A DNA stretch of 64,000 nt from Pythium myriotylum (Eukaryota > Oomycota > Peronosporomycetes > Pythiales > Pythiaceae): NCBI GenBank assembly GCA_023091665.1, contig JALJCQ010000017.1, positions 2,356,001 through 2,420,000 of the forward strand, in the 5' to 3' direction. A program made the position numbers and the translations under genes. Below the pieces are notes generated by a model. It searched no databases and was not told the DNA's origin. It was given only the letters and a program-made list of their open reading frames with translations. Positions 19,426-28,357 of the stretch are shown piece by piece; positions within the stretch are counted from its first letter, which is position 1; each line of letters opens with the position of its first letter.

Positions 19426-19814
19426 CTAGTCGCTCTTCTTCTTGCTCTTGGAGCGGATCATCACGAGTCCAATGAACGACGCCGCGCCGGTGAAGAGCAG
19501 CACGAGGAGCGCGGCCGGGATGGCGATGGCGTAGTGGTACGGCAGGAAGAACCGCTGCACAGGGTGGTCTTTCTCGATGAAGGGCTGTCGCGTTCGCAGG
19601 CCGAGTCAGCGCCCCGTGACTAGAGAGAGAGCCCCATCAACAGCGCCGACGCACCGTCAAGATGACCCACACCGTGTAGTAGACGTAGACGACGACGCTG
19701 ACCAGCAGCAGCGCCGCGCCCACGAGCTTGTCGGACGCGCCCTACGCCGCGAGAGACACGCGCTGAGTCACAGGAAGACAGGACGCGAGAGCGCCGCCCG
19801 AGATTGCTCACCAT
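19426..19814 (-). CDS. DPM2: Dolichol-phosphate mannosyltransferase regulatory subunit DPM2
   Basis: Three coding exons: 19814-19812 (only the ATG), 19741-19655 and 19584-19426. They give 82 aa, against 84 in human. It has two membrane helices (about residues 5-27 and 50-73) separated by VILTPFIEKDHPVQRFFLPY, which matches the family core (WVILLPF...FLPRAYAVAIP in animals). The C-terminus is basic (SKSKKK). DPM2 sits in the ER membrane and stabilises the catalytic DPM1 in dolichol-phosphate-mannose synthesis for N-glycans and GPI anchors. The oddity is that the donor site follows the initiator codon directly, so the first coding exon is three bases. Confidence 0.85.
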
Positions 19815-20279
19815 GGTGCCCGTCGATTCCGATCGCAATCCAGATCCGGAGCGAAATCGACGGGGCGAAGCCTTTGGAACTAATATAGGACAACGAGCGG
19901 ACGACCGTGACCTATTATAGGATCCGTCCAAATCAGCCACCCTGTCAGCAAGCTCGAAGAAAGCGGATGTTGCAGGTGCCGCTCCCACCCTACTAATCCT
20001 GTTTCCAAGGTCAAGTACAGTCTAATGTCAAATGAAATGGATAAATTAACGTATCGTATATCACAAAACATCATCGATTACAGGTGTTCAATATTTCCTG
20101 CCCGCCAAAGACGAGCCAGAGGTGGACAGCAGCAATGGGTGTCGGCGCTGGCACTGGACCCTCGCTGGGTGCCGTGGGTGGCGCCTCGTGCGCTCGTGCG
20201 CTCGTGCCGCGACGCGCCGGACTCGCTCTTCGTCCGCCATTTCAGCTCCTGCGCTCTGTCTCCCAGTCGCCACCACGCA

Positions 20280-21836
20280 ATGAAGACAATCGCGCTCCTG
20301 CTCGCGGCCGCGCTCACGAGCGTCGCGGCGACGGCTGAGACGGGCCCGACGTCGGCCTCGTTCCTCGCGTTCAAGGCGCAGCACGGACTCCGCTCGCTGC
20401 AGAGCGTCTCGCTCTCGCCCTTCGAGAACTGCCTCTCGTCCAACCGGTCGCTCACGGCCGACATCTACTTCACGCCGACCTCGTCCGGCTACGTCGACTT
20501 CGCCACGGGCGTCAACTCGCGCATCGACCGCCGCCCGGCCGCCGTCTTCTTCGCGCAGACCGAGAACGACGTCGTCGCGGCCGTCAACTGCGCCGTGCGC
20601 AACGGACTGAGCCCCGTGCCCCGGGGCGGCGGCCACTCGTACGAGGTGCTCTCGTCCATGGACGGCTCGCTCGTCATCGACCTCGCGAGCATGAACAAGG
20701 TCACGATCGTCTCGCGAGACGACGCGACGCAGACCGCGATCGCCAGCGTGCAAGGCGGCGCGCGGCTCGGCAACGTCTACAAGGAGATCTTCAACCAGGG
20801 AGGCTACAACTACAACGCCGGCACGTGCCCTGGCGTGGGCATCGGCGGCCACATCTCGGGTGGCGGCTACGGCATGGTCTCGCGCAAGTACGGCATGGCT
20901 GCTGACATGGCGGTCAGTATGCGCGTCGTGCTCGCCGACGGCCGCATCGTCGAGGCCTCGGAGACGCAGAACAGCGACCTCTTCTGGGCTCTGCGAGGCG
21001 GCGGCGCCGGTTCGTTCGGCATCATCACCGAGTTCCGCATCAAGGTCCACAAAATCCAGCAGTCGACCATGTTCACGATCTACTACGACAACACGGTCAC
21101 GGCCAAGCTCATCCGCGCGTGGATGGACTACTTCCCGACGGCCACGGACCGCATCACGACCCAGATGAACGTCGACCGTGACGGCACGACGTTCCGCGGC
21201 CAGTTCCTCGGCCCGCTCTGGGAGCTCTCGGATCTGCTGGACGCCTCGGGCATGACCTCGGCTGGCGGCATCAAGTACGACGTGCGAACAGACAAGTGCA
21301 ATGCGCTCGAGACCAAGGCTTTCATGTGGGGAGACAACTGCAAGAACATGGACACGCTCAACACTGTCATCCACCCGGGCCGTAACGACAAGGGCTACGC
21401 CAAGCTCAAGTCCGCGTACGCCTCCACCAAGCTCTCGGATGAAGGCATCCGTGTGGTCATCGATCAGCTGAACAAGGCTCCGCACGACTACAACTGGATC
21501 CAGTTCGAGGCCTACGGTGGCGTGTTCTCGACCAAGCCGCTCTCGTACACGCCATGGGGCGGGCGTGATGCCGTCTTCTCGGTGCAGCTCTACGTGAACG
21601 CCCAGAAGGGCGAGTCGCCAGACTCGGTCGGCCGCCAGTGGATTCGAGGATTTGCCAGCGCTATCGCCCCGTACATGAACGGGCGCGCGTACCAGAACTA
21701 CTGCGATCTGGAAATTGGACCCAACTACGGCGAGGCCTACTGGGGCAAGGACAACTTTGAACGCCTCAAGCAGATCAAGAAGATCTATGACCCACTCAAC
21801 ATCTTCAAGAACGAACAGTCGGTGCCACTGCCGTAG
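20280..21836 (+). CDS. Secreted berberine-bridge-enzyme-like FAD oxidoreductase
   Basis: 518 aa from the ATG at 20280. This start was chosen over the in-frame ATG at 20025 because it opens with a clear signal peptide (MKTIALLLAAALTSVAATA). The FAD_binding_4 (PCMH) fold covers about residues 85-260. His119 in PRGGGHSYE and Cys183 in GTCPGVGIGGH are at the positions that attach FAD bicovalently in this family, and GGGYGMVSRKYG follows. The BBE C-terminal motif YWGKDNFERLKQIKKIYDP lies near the end. Family members oxidise carbohydrates or alkaloids and release hydrogen peroxide. A secreted oomycete member probably acts on carbohydrates. It is intronless and very GC-rich, which also produces a long spurious antisense frame. 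Confidence 0.88.
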   Translation: MKTIALLLAAALTSVAATAETGPTSASFLAFKAQHGLRSLQSVSLSPFENCLSSNRSLTADIYFTPTSSGYVDFATGVNSRIDRRPAAVFFAQTENDVVAAVNCAVRNGLSPVPRGGGHSYEVLSSMDGSLVIDLASMNKVTIVSRDDATQTAIASVQGGARLGNVYKEIFNQGGYNYNAGTCPGVGIGGHISGGGYGMVSRKYGMAADMAVSMRVVLADGRIVEASETQNSDLFWALRGGGAGSFGIITEFRIKVHKIQQSTMFTIYYDNTVTAKLIRAWMDYFPTATDRITTQMNVDRDGTTFRGQFLGPLWELSDLLDASGMTSAGGIKYDVRTDKCNALETKAFMWGDNCKNMDTLNTVIHPGRNDKGYAKLKSAYASTKLSDEGIRVVIDQLNKAPHDYNWIQFEAYGGVFSTKPLSYTPWGGRDAVFSVQLYVNAQKGESPDSVGRQWIRGFASAIAPYMNGRAYQNYCDLEIGPNYGEAYWGKDNFERLKQIKKIYDPLNIFKNEQSVPLP

Positions 21837-22076
21837 ATGTGACCCCATGCAGCTCACTGGGGCCTTGTAGACCCAATCTCTTGCCGAGAGTGGTAGTTTC
21901 CTCTGAACAAAATGTAGACAGAAATAGATAAACAGGCATGTCGGATGCAATCATTTTTTTTTGAGAGTACAAGCACGCGTTCTCCATGGGGCGTCGTATT
22001 TTGTCTGGCTGGGTCAAATTACCGGTACAGCACAAAGTGCGCTGCACAGATCAACAATTCTACCCAAGCGCAGTCC

Positions 22077-22179
22077 GCTCGGCTGTCCAACTTTCTGATC
22101 ATGAGCAATATGTATGATCGCAAGATAATATCTTGCGATCATACATATTGCTCATGATCAGAAAGTTGGACAGCCGAGC
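22077..22179. repeat. Perfect palindrome, two 51-nt arms around a 1-nt spacer
   Basis: Positions 22077-22127 are the exact reverse complement of 22129-22179, with a single A at 22128 between them. The outermost bases (gctcggctgtcc / ggacagccgagc) still pair. Either the transcript or single-stranded DNA would form one 51-bp hairpin. No coding content or target-site duplication was found around it. Confidence 0.95.
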
Positions 22180-23315
22180 ATGTGTATTTTAGGGATAGGT
22201 GCAAATGTTTTTTTTCTAAAGGGCTCGCCTGGATCATTTGACTTTTTCATCAAGCAATTAGGAAATGTCCTAGTTTCGTGGTTGTCCAATTGACCGCTTC
22301 TTCGCTTGCACCAGATGGTGACGTTCTCAGATCTTCTGGTCACCCATAAAAGAGCCATATCCGATACATAAAAAGACCTGACATGGAAATCTCGGTCCTC
22401 ACCATGCTGGTATCTTTGAGCCTTGTTCAACAAGGTGGCCCCGCAAGCAAACAAATGCATAGGCACATCGTGTGTGCTGCAGGCTTCTATCAGGAGCCTT
22501 GTCGGCTCTATGGTATCTTGACTCATTTTCAGAATCGCGTACTTCACCAGTCCGTGAAATTCCAACAAAACCTTGAAATACTGAGTTCGACGCATTCGTC
22601 AACTTTGCTCCGTAGCGAGCGCTCCTCTCGCCATCTGCAATCGACACACTGCTATGCAGTACCTCGCACTGCTTGTTTCGAGTTCACAAGATTGTTTGTG
22701 TAAGCACCATCGAATGATCCTTGAAGTTTATGTTCGAGACGCCAGCCAAAAATGTGTGAGACATCACCGCCAACGTCGTTGTGACTTTCAAAGGTTTACA
22801 CCGCTTACCCCGCTGAGAGCGATGCAAGGCAAGCAAGGCACGCTTTACAGGATGTGTTTCGTTCTGGGACGAGCACGATCTCAACATCCTACTGTTCTCC
22901 ATCCATGCTTCACGACAAGCCTCATCGCGCTCATGATGATCAACAGATGATCGTGATCATCATCATCGGCCTGATCCCTTGTGGCTGGCGTGTGTACACA
23001 GTCAACTGCACATCTAGCCAAGTTTCTTTTATCCAAGACTCAGCAAAGTGTCGTGAACCTTGAATGCCATCCTCGGCCTCGGCCCTTTCCTGGTCAAGGT
23101 GTCCAGTCCAAGGGTGCTGTGAATCTGATAACTTGTCCAAAGCCAGGGTGCCCATCACGCATTTTGAGAAAAATGTTGGATGATCTGTCAAGAAAAAGGT
23201 CTACGGTGGTGACCTGCGTGTCACCGGCGCCCGGCACAGGAAGAGAAGCGAAGAAATTGCCCACAGCGGCAACGTTCAGGGTCCTTCCGATCTCCTTCCC
23301 GTTGCTACCGCGGGA

Positions 23316-23331
23316 TCTCATTCTCCAATTC
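23316..23331 (+). promoter_or_regulatory. Oomycete initiator of protease gene 1
   Basis: TCTCATTCTCCAATTC fits the consensus (CATTYYNCAWT) and lies about 70 nt before the start codon at 23400. Near-identical copies precede proteases 2 and 3. Confidence 0.65.
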
Positions 23332-23399
23332 TCTGGCATTGGAACAGTTCTCCTTTACCTCCCAACAGTTCTACCGGTGCTGTACTAGCTCCTTTCGCG

Positions 23400-25304
23400 A
23401 TGCTGCCGCTCCGACACACGCAGCTCATTGCGCTGGCGACGATCGTCGCGTCGCTCTCGAGTGCCACGGCGGCGCCTCGTGTGGACTCAAGCGTGCATCG
23501 CGCGCTTCGTCGTCAAGGCACCGTAAACCTCATGGTCACGCTCAAGGACAGCACCAAGCCTATCGTGAACTCGGTCCAGGAAGCCGACCACCCGACACGT
23601 GGAGATAAGATCGAAGCACTCGTGAGCCGACTCAAGAAGCACGCCGAGACGAGCCAGGCCGAAGTGACCAAGACGATCTCGCAGGAGTCAGGCTCGGCGA
23701 CTCCTCTTTTCTCGCGTGCCAAAAGCCACTGGATCTCGAACCAGATCAGTTTCCAGGACGCGTCGTTCGAGCTGGTGGAGAAGCTGGCGGCGCTGCCCTC
23801 GATCGCGGAAATCCGCGAAGAGATCGTTATTCCGCTCCCAAGGATCCGTACACTGGCAGTGAACACGACCGCTACGGACAATGTGAAGAAGCAGTGGGGG
23901 GTGAGGAAGGTCCAGGCTCCAGATGTGTGGGCTGCCGGCTACAACGGCCAGGGCGTCGTCGTTGGCCATATCGATTCGGGAGTGCAAGGCACGCACGAGG
24001 CTCTCCGTGGCAACTTCCGCGGTGCTTACGGCTGGTTCGACCCAACTGCGAACAAGACGGAGCCATACGACGACTTAGGGCACGGCACGCTCACGCTGGG
24101 TGCGCTCGTGGGCTCGCATGGCATCGGTGTAGCACCAGGAGCTACGTGGATGTCTTGCCGCGCGTGTACCCCACAAAACTGCCTTGAGTCGCACATGCTT
24201 GCATGTGGCGAGTTTATCACGTGCCCGACGGACACGGCTGGCAACAACCGCGACTGCTCCAAGGCGCCACCGCTTGTGAGCGTCTCCCTGGGCGGATCGG
24301 CGGGCCAGAAGTACTTCGACGCCGTCATCGATGCTTGGCATGCGTCGGACATCATCCCGGTGTTTGCCAACGGCAACGACGGGCCAGACTGTAACACGAC
24401 TAACTACCCTGCCGAACGCCCAGATGTCATTGGTGTTGGCATGACGGACCGAAACGACGGCCTTGATTATCAATCGAGCAAGGGACCAACGCTTGCGGGG
24501 CTCATCAAGCCCGATATCACTGCCCCGGGCTCAGGCGTGCGGTCGTCGTCTATTGGGGAGGACGACAGCCAGTATCTCACTGTCACCGGCACATCGATTG
24601 CTACTCCTGTCGTTTCGGGAGTCATCGCGATCCTCCTCTCGGCCAACCCGTTCCTGTCGTACAGGCACGTGTACCACACCCTGATGAAGACGGCTGACCG
24701 CGCCAACCTCACGGACTCGGGCTACAGCTGTGACAACACGAGCGACTCGACATTCCCGAACAATCAGTACGGCTACGGTCGCATCAACGCGCTCAAGGCG
24801 TACAACAAGGCGACGTGGTCGCACGCGACGCCGCTTCCGACGGTTGTGGATCTTTGCGATGGTCTCGGCTTCTTCGACTGCCGACGGAACTCGGTCTGCG
24901 CGTGGCAGGACGGCGAGTGTAACACCGTCTCGCCGATGCCATCCACGCCGGCGCCAACGACACCATTGCCGACGACGTCCGCGCCGACATCAAAGCCAAC
25001 TCCCGCGCCAACCACTGCGAAGCCAACCCCGGCACCAACGACCGCGAAGCCGGCTCCAGCGCCAACAACGTCGAAGCCGACTCCAGCGCCCACAACCGCA
25101 AAACCGGCACCGGCACCAACGACATCAAAGCCAACTCCAGCGCCCACAACGGCTAAGCCTACTCCGTCACCAACGACTGTGAAGCCTACTCCGTCACCAA
25201 CGACTGTGAAGCCTACTCCGTCACCAACGACTGTGAAGCCTACTCCGTCACCAACGACTGTGAAGCCGACGCCGGCACCAACGACAGCGAAGCCGAAGTT
25301 GTAA
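23400..25304 (+). CDS. Secreted subtilisin-like serine protease 1 (S8) with mucin-like tail
   Basis: 634 aa. It has a signal peptide (residues 1-25) and a propeptide of about 30-150 with TVNLMVTLKD and TRGDKIEALV. The S8 catalytic domain has Asp192 (GHIDSGV), His228 (DLGHGTLT), oxyanion Asn326 (FANGNDG) and Ser399 (TGTSIATP). Several Cys pairs are added around residues 253-285. After the catalytic domain comes a short cysteine module (CDGLGFFDCRRNSVCAW, residues ~483-500). A Pro/Thr-rich tail of 9-residue repeats (PTTAKPTPA type) follows, likely O-glycosylated and extended. It is probably an extracellular, possibly wall-associated, digestive protease. First of a five-gene cluster. Its propeptide DNA is nearly identical to that of protease 2. 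Confidence 0.92.
   Translation: MLPLRHTQLIALATIVASLSSATAAPRVDSSVHRALRRQGTVNLMVTLKDSTKPIVNSVQEADHPTRGDKIEALVSRLKKHAETSQAEVTKTISQESGSATPLFSRAKSHWISNQISFQDASFELVEKLAALPSIAEIREEIVIPLPRIRTLAVNTTATDNVKKQWGVRKVQAPDVWAAGYNGQGVVVGHIDSGVQGTHEALRGNFRGAYGWFDPTANKTEPYDDLGHGTLTLGALVGSHGIGVAPGATWMSCRACTPQNCLESHMLACGEFITCPTDTAGNNRDCSKAPPLVSVSLGGSAGQKYFDAVIDAWHASDIIPVFANGNDGPDCNTTNYPAERPDVIGVGMTDRNDGLDYQSSKGPTLAGLIKPDITAPGSGVRSSSIGEDDSQYLTVTGTSIATPVVSGVIAILLSANPFLSYRHVYHTLMKTADRANLTDSGYSCDNTSDSTFPNNQYGYGRINALKAYNKATWSHATPLPTVVDLCDGLGFFDCRRNSVCAWQDGECNTVSPMPSTPAPTTPLPTTSAPTSKPTPAPTTAKPTPAPTTAKPAPAPTTSKPTPAPTTAKPAPAPTTSKPTPAPTTAKPTPSPTTVKPTPSPTTVKPTPSPTTVKPTPSPTTVKPTPAPTTAKPKL
25155..25262 (+). repeat. 27-bp minisatellite, 4 copies, within protease 1 tail
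   Basis: Four near-identical 27-nt units start at 25155, 25182, 25209 and 25236 and encode KPTPSPTTV. Weaker copies of the same 9-residue unit extend upstream to about 24990 and downstream to 25290. Confidence 0.9.
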
Positions 25305-25975
25305 GGCCCAAGACTCGCATCTAGGCTCGGCGACAAGACATCAGTAAGCTGAATGCCACGGACAAAGCACACTAAATAAAACTTTATTGTATGAAATGTG
25401 TCCAAGATCGTCGAGGGTCCGACTCGAATCGGCTGTCGCGGCGCGAGACTGCGCAATCGCGGATGAGAACGCGATCTTCGCGATCCAACGCTGTGTGGTC
25501 CACCGCGCAACTCGCCACATCCGAACGGTTGAGGATCAGCTAAGCGCTCCGGACCCATTAGGTAGCGTTCAAGAGAAAGACGCGGGCATGGAGAACCTCG
25601 AAATCAACTGCACTAGATGAGAAGTGAACGACAGCGATACCACCAACGCCCTCAGCAGCGTGGTTTGATTCGAACGAATAATCGCGCTAATAAATCGCCC
25701 ACACATTCGCAGCGTGCGATCACGAGAGAAAAAGAAAGAGAGAAAGAGTCAGGGCTCATCAACGAACACACCTTTTCTAGTCACCACCGTGTGACTCGCG
25801 GCCCATCTGATAACGGCTTGCCATCACGCCATAAAAAGGCCATCCATCAGATGTGCCGAGGATGAGCCTGGCTGATCTGTTCTTCTTGAATGCTCAGCGC
25901 CTCGCCGAGAGCAAGTCGGCGAAGCCTTTCATTCTCCAACTGGCCGGCTCCCCCTCCAGACCCACCCAAGCAGCC
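25305..25975. other. Intergenic region between proteases 1 and 2
   Basis: Contains a likely polyadenylation signal for protease 1 (AATAAA near 25374), a purine-rich patch near 25720-25750, and at 25928-25941 an initiator-like TTCATTCTCCAACT for protease 2. No gene seen. Confidence 0.5.
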
Positions 25976-27700
25976 ATGGTCTCGCTCAAGCTCGCGCAGC
26001 TCGTCGCGCTCTCGGCCGCCGTCGCCGCGTTCGCCTCCGCCGAGGCCAAGCCCCGCGTGCACCCGGGCGTGCACCGCACGCTGCGCCGCCAGGCCACGGT
26101 CAACCTCATGGTCACGCTCAAGGACAGCACCAAGCCTATCGTGAACTCGGTCCAGGAAGCCGACCACCCGACACGAGGCGATAAGATCGAAGCGCTCGTG
26201 AGCCGACTCAAGAAACATGCCGAGACGAGCCAGGCCGAAGTGACCAAGACGATCTCGCAGGAGGCTGGCTCGGCGACGCCCCTGTTCAAGAGCGCGAAGA
26301 GCCACTGGATCTCGAACCAGATCAGTTTCCAGGACGCGTCGTTTGAACTGGTGGAGAAGCTGGCGGTGCTGCCCTCGATCGTCGAGATCCGCGAGCAAGT
26401 CGTGTTGCCTCCGCCCACGATTACTCCGCTCATCACGACGACCGCCGACGTTGCGACAAACGCGGTGAAGAACCAATGGGGCGTCACCAAGATCCAGGCG
26501 TCCGACGTGTGGGCTGCGGGTTACAACGGCCAGGGCGTTGTCGTTGGCCACATCGACACGGGTGTCCAGTACACGCACGAGGCTCTCATCGACAGCTTCC
26601 GCGGCGAGTACGGCTGGTTCGACCCCACGGCCAACAAGTCGGAGCCATACGATGATTTTGGTCATGGCACAATGACGGTCGGTCTCATCACGGGCTCGCA
26701 CGGCATTGGTGCCGCACCTGGAGCCAAGTGGATGTCGTGCCGTACGTGCTCGGCGGACCAAGGGTGCCTTGAATCGTACATGCTGGCTTGTGGAGAGTTC
26801 ATTACGTGCCCAACGGACACGGCTGGCAATAACCGCGACTGCTCCAAGGCGCCGCCGATCGTGAGCGTCTCGCTCGGAGGAAGCGCCGGTCAGACGTACT
26901 TCGACGCTATCATCGACACGTGGCGCGCCGTGGACATCATCCCGGTGTTCGCCAACGGCAACTCGGGGCCAGACTGCAGCACGACCAACTACCCTGCTGA
27001 ACGCCCAGATGTCATTGGCGTCGGCATGACGGACCGAAACGACGGCCTCGACTTTGGCTCGAGCAAGGGCCCGACGCTCGCCGGTGTGGTCAAGCCGGAC
27101 ATCTCGGCTCCAGGCTCAGGCGTGCGCTCGTCGTACCCGACGCCGGATAACAACATGTACCTCGCGTCCACGGGCACGTCACTGGCGGCCCCTTACGTCT
27201 CGGGAGTCATCGCGATCCTGCTTTCGGCTAAGCCATCGCTCAAGTACGACGACGTTCACCAGATCCTCATCTCCACCACGGACACTGCAACTCTCACGGA
27301 CTCGGGCTACACGTGCGGCAACACGACTGACACGACTTTCCCGAACAACCAGTACGGCTACGGCCGCATGAACGCACTCAAGGCCTTCAACCTCGCGACC
27401 AACTCGAACGCCACGCCCGTGCCGACGCCGCCTCCGACTGTCTGCGATGGCCTTGCCTTCTTCCCATGCATCCGTACCCCAACGTGCCAGTGGGGAGACT
27501 CGGACGAGTGTGAGGTGGCCCCGCCTTCCTCGAGCTCTGGCTCGGGCTCGACCACTGAGGCGCCTACAGATGCTCCGACGGATGCGCCGACGGACGCACC
27601 AACTGCGGCCCCGACGGAGGCCCCCACGCCCGAGCCTTCTACGCCGGAGCCTTCTACGCCAGAGGTCACTCCCACGCCGGCTCCTTCTGCTCGATTCTAA
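25976..27700 (+). CDS. Secreted subtilisin-like serine protease 2 (S8)
   Basis: 574 aa from the ATG at 25976. This start was chosen over an in-frame ATG at 25862 because it begins with a signal peptide (MVSLKLAQLVALSAAVAAFASA) and an initiator-like element lies between the two. The propeptide covers about 25-150. The catalytic residues are Asp194 (GHIDTGV), His230 (GHGTMT), oxyanion Asn329 (ANGNSG) and Ser402 (TGTSLAAP). A short cysteine module follows (CDGLAFFPCIRTPTCQW), then a Ser stretch and a tail of APTD/PTE repeats, shorter than in protease 1. It is tandem with protease 1, its closest relative in the cluster. About 300 nt of propeptide sequence are nearly identical between the two, while the rest differs much more. 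Confidence 0.92.
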   Translation: MVSLKLAQLVALSAAVAAFASAEAKPRVHPGVHRTLRRQATVNLMVTLKDSTKPIVNSVQEADHPTRGDKIEALVSRLKKHAETSQAEVTKTISQEAGSATPLFKSAKSHWISNQISFQDASFELVEKLAVLPSIVEIREQVVLPPPTITPLITTTADVATNAVKNQWGVTKIQASDVWAAGYNGQGVVVGHIDTGVQYTHEALIDSFRGEYGWFDPTANKSEPYDDFGHGTMTVGLITGSHGIGAAPGAKWMSCRTCSADQGCLESYMLACGEFITCPTDTAGNNRDCSKAPPIVSVSLGGSAGQTYFDAIIDTWRAVDIIPVFANGNSGPDCSTTNYPAERPDVIGVGMTDRNDGLDFGSSKGPTLAGVVKPDISAPGSGVRSSYPTPDNNMYLASTGTSLAAPYVSGVIAILLSAKPSLKYDDVHQILISTTDTATLTDSGYTCGNTTDTTFPNNQYGYGRMNALKAFNLATNSNATPVPTPPPTVCDGLAFFPCIRTPTCQWGDSDECEVAPPSSSSGSGSTTEAPTDAPTDAPTDAPTAAPTEAPTPEPSTPEPSTPEVTPTPAPSARF

Positions 27701-28357
27701 ATATTAAGTAGCGTTATCATACCGAAATCGCACTCTCGCTGTTGGATAAACTGACGTTTGGAACAACATACATCCTGTAGTACGTTGTCATAGTTGGTCA
27801 TCAAGACTGGCGGCCTGTAACCGCCGTGTTTCAGAACTAGATGGTGCCATCGAGCGAAGGCTCATGAAGGCTCACGGCGCGTAATAACTCGACGATGGCG
27901 CAATCTGCAGTACACGCACTGCGAGGCTTTCTGTTACTTCCTCGACGTGTTTTAAAGCAAATCATTGATCTGGTTAGACGACTGTCCATTCATCGTGACT
28001 ATGGTTCACGTCGACTCACTCCACACTATTCGTATCAAATACGGCTCGCGACTTGCACGAGGTCGTTCTGACTCCATACAGCAGCTGCGACGACGGAACT
28101 TTAGTCGGTGCTTTGATTTTGCGTGGATGGTGCAATCAGTCAGCCTCGCTGTCCTGTCGGGGTGGTCTCACCCACTCATATGACAACTCTCCCCACTCAA
28201 CCCCTTGAAGATGTTGAGTCCTAACTTACCCTCGTCGTAATCCCACGTCTCCAGTCCGCGAGACTGTCGAAGGAGACAGTGGAGGGCTCAAGTCGAATCC
28301 ATTCTCCAATTTGCTCCCAAGAAGCTACTACCAGCTCAGCAGATACACCACGGCACG
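27701..28357. other. Intergenic region between proteases 2 and 3
   Basis: No gene recognised. The last 60 nt contain TCCATTCTCCAATTT (28298-28312), a good oomycete initiator match 46 nt before the ATG of protease 3. Confidence 0.5.
28298..28312 (+). promoter_or_regulatory. Oomycete initiator of protease gene 3
   Basis: TCCATTCTCCAATTT matches CATTYYNCAWTTT over its whole length, 46 nt upstream of the start codon. Confidence 0.7.

Larger units (their letters stand above)
21837..23399. other. Intergenic region with a long perfect palindrome
   Basis: No gene recognised. A 145-codon minus-strand frame (22158-22595) has no features I know and overlaps the edge of the palindrome, so I do not call it. 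The last 80 nt hold the promoter of the first protease gene. Confidence 0.4.

Noticed and set aside
20025..20279. Upstream ATG extension of the FAD oxidoreductase
   Set aside because: It would bury the clear signal peptide at 20280 and has no protein-like features.
20088..21950. 620-codon open frame antisense to the FAD oxidoreductase
   Set aside because: Arg/Val/His-rich shadow caused by strong third-position GC bias in the real gene; no domain.
22158..22595. 145-codon minus-strand frame
   Set aside because: No recognisable domain, overlaps the palindrome arm, no promoter; left uncalled.
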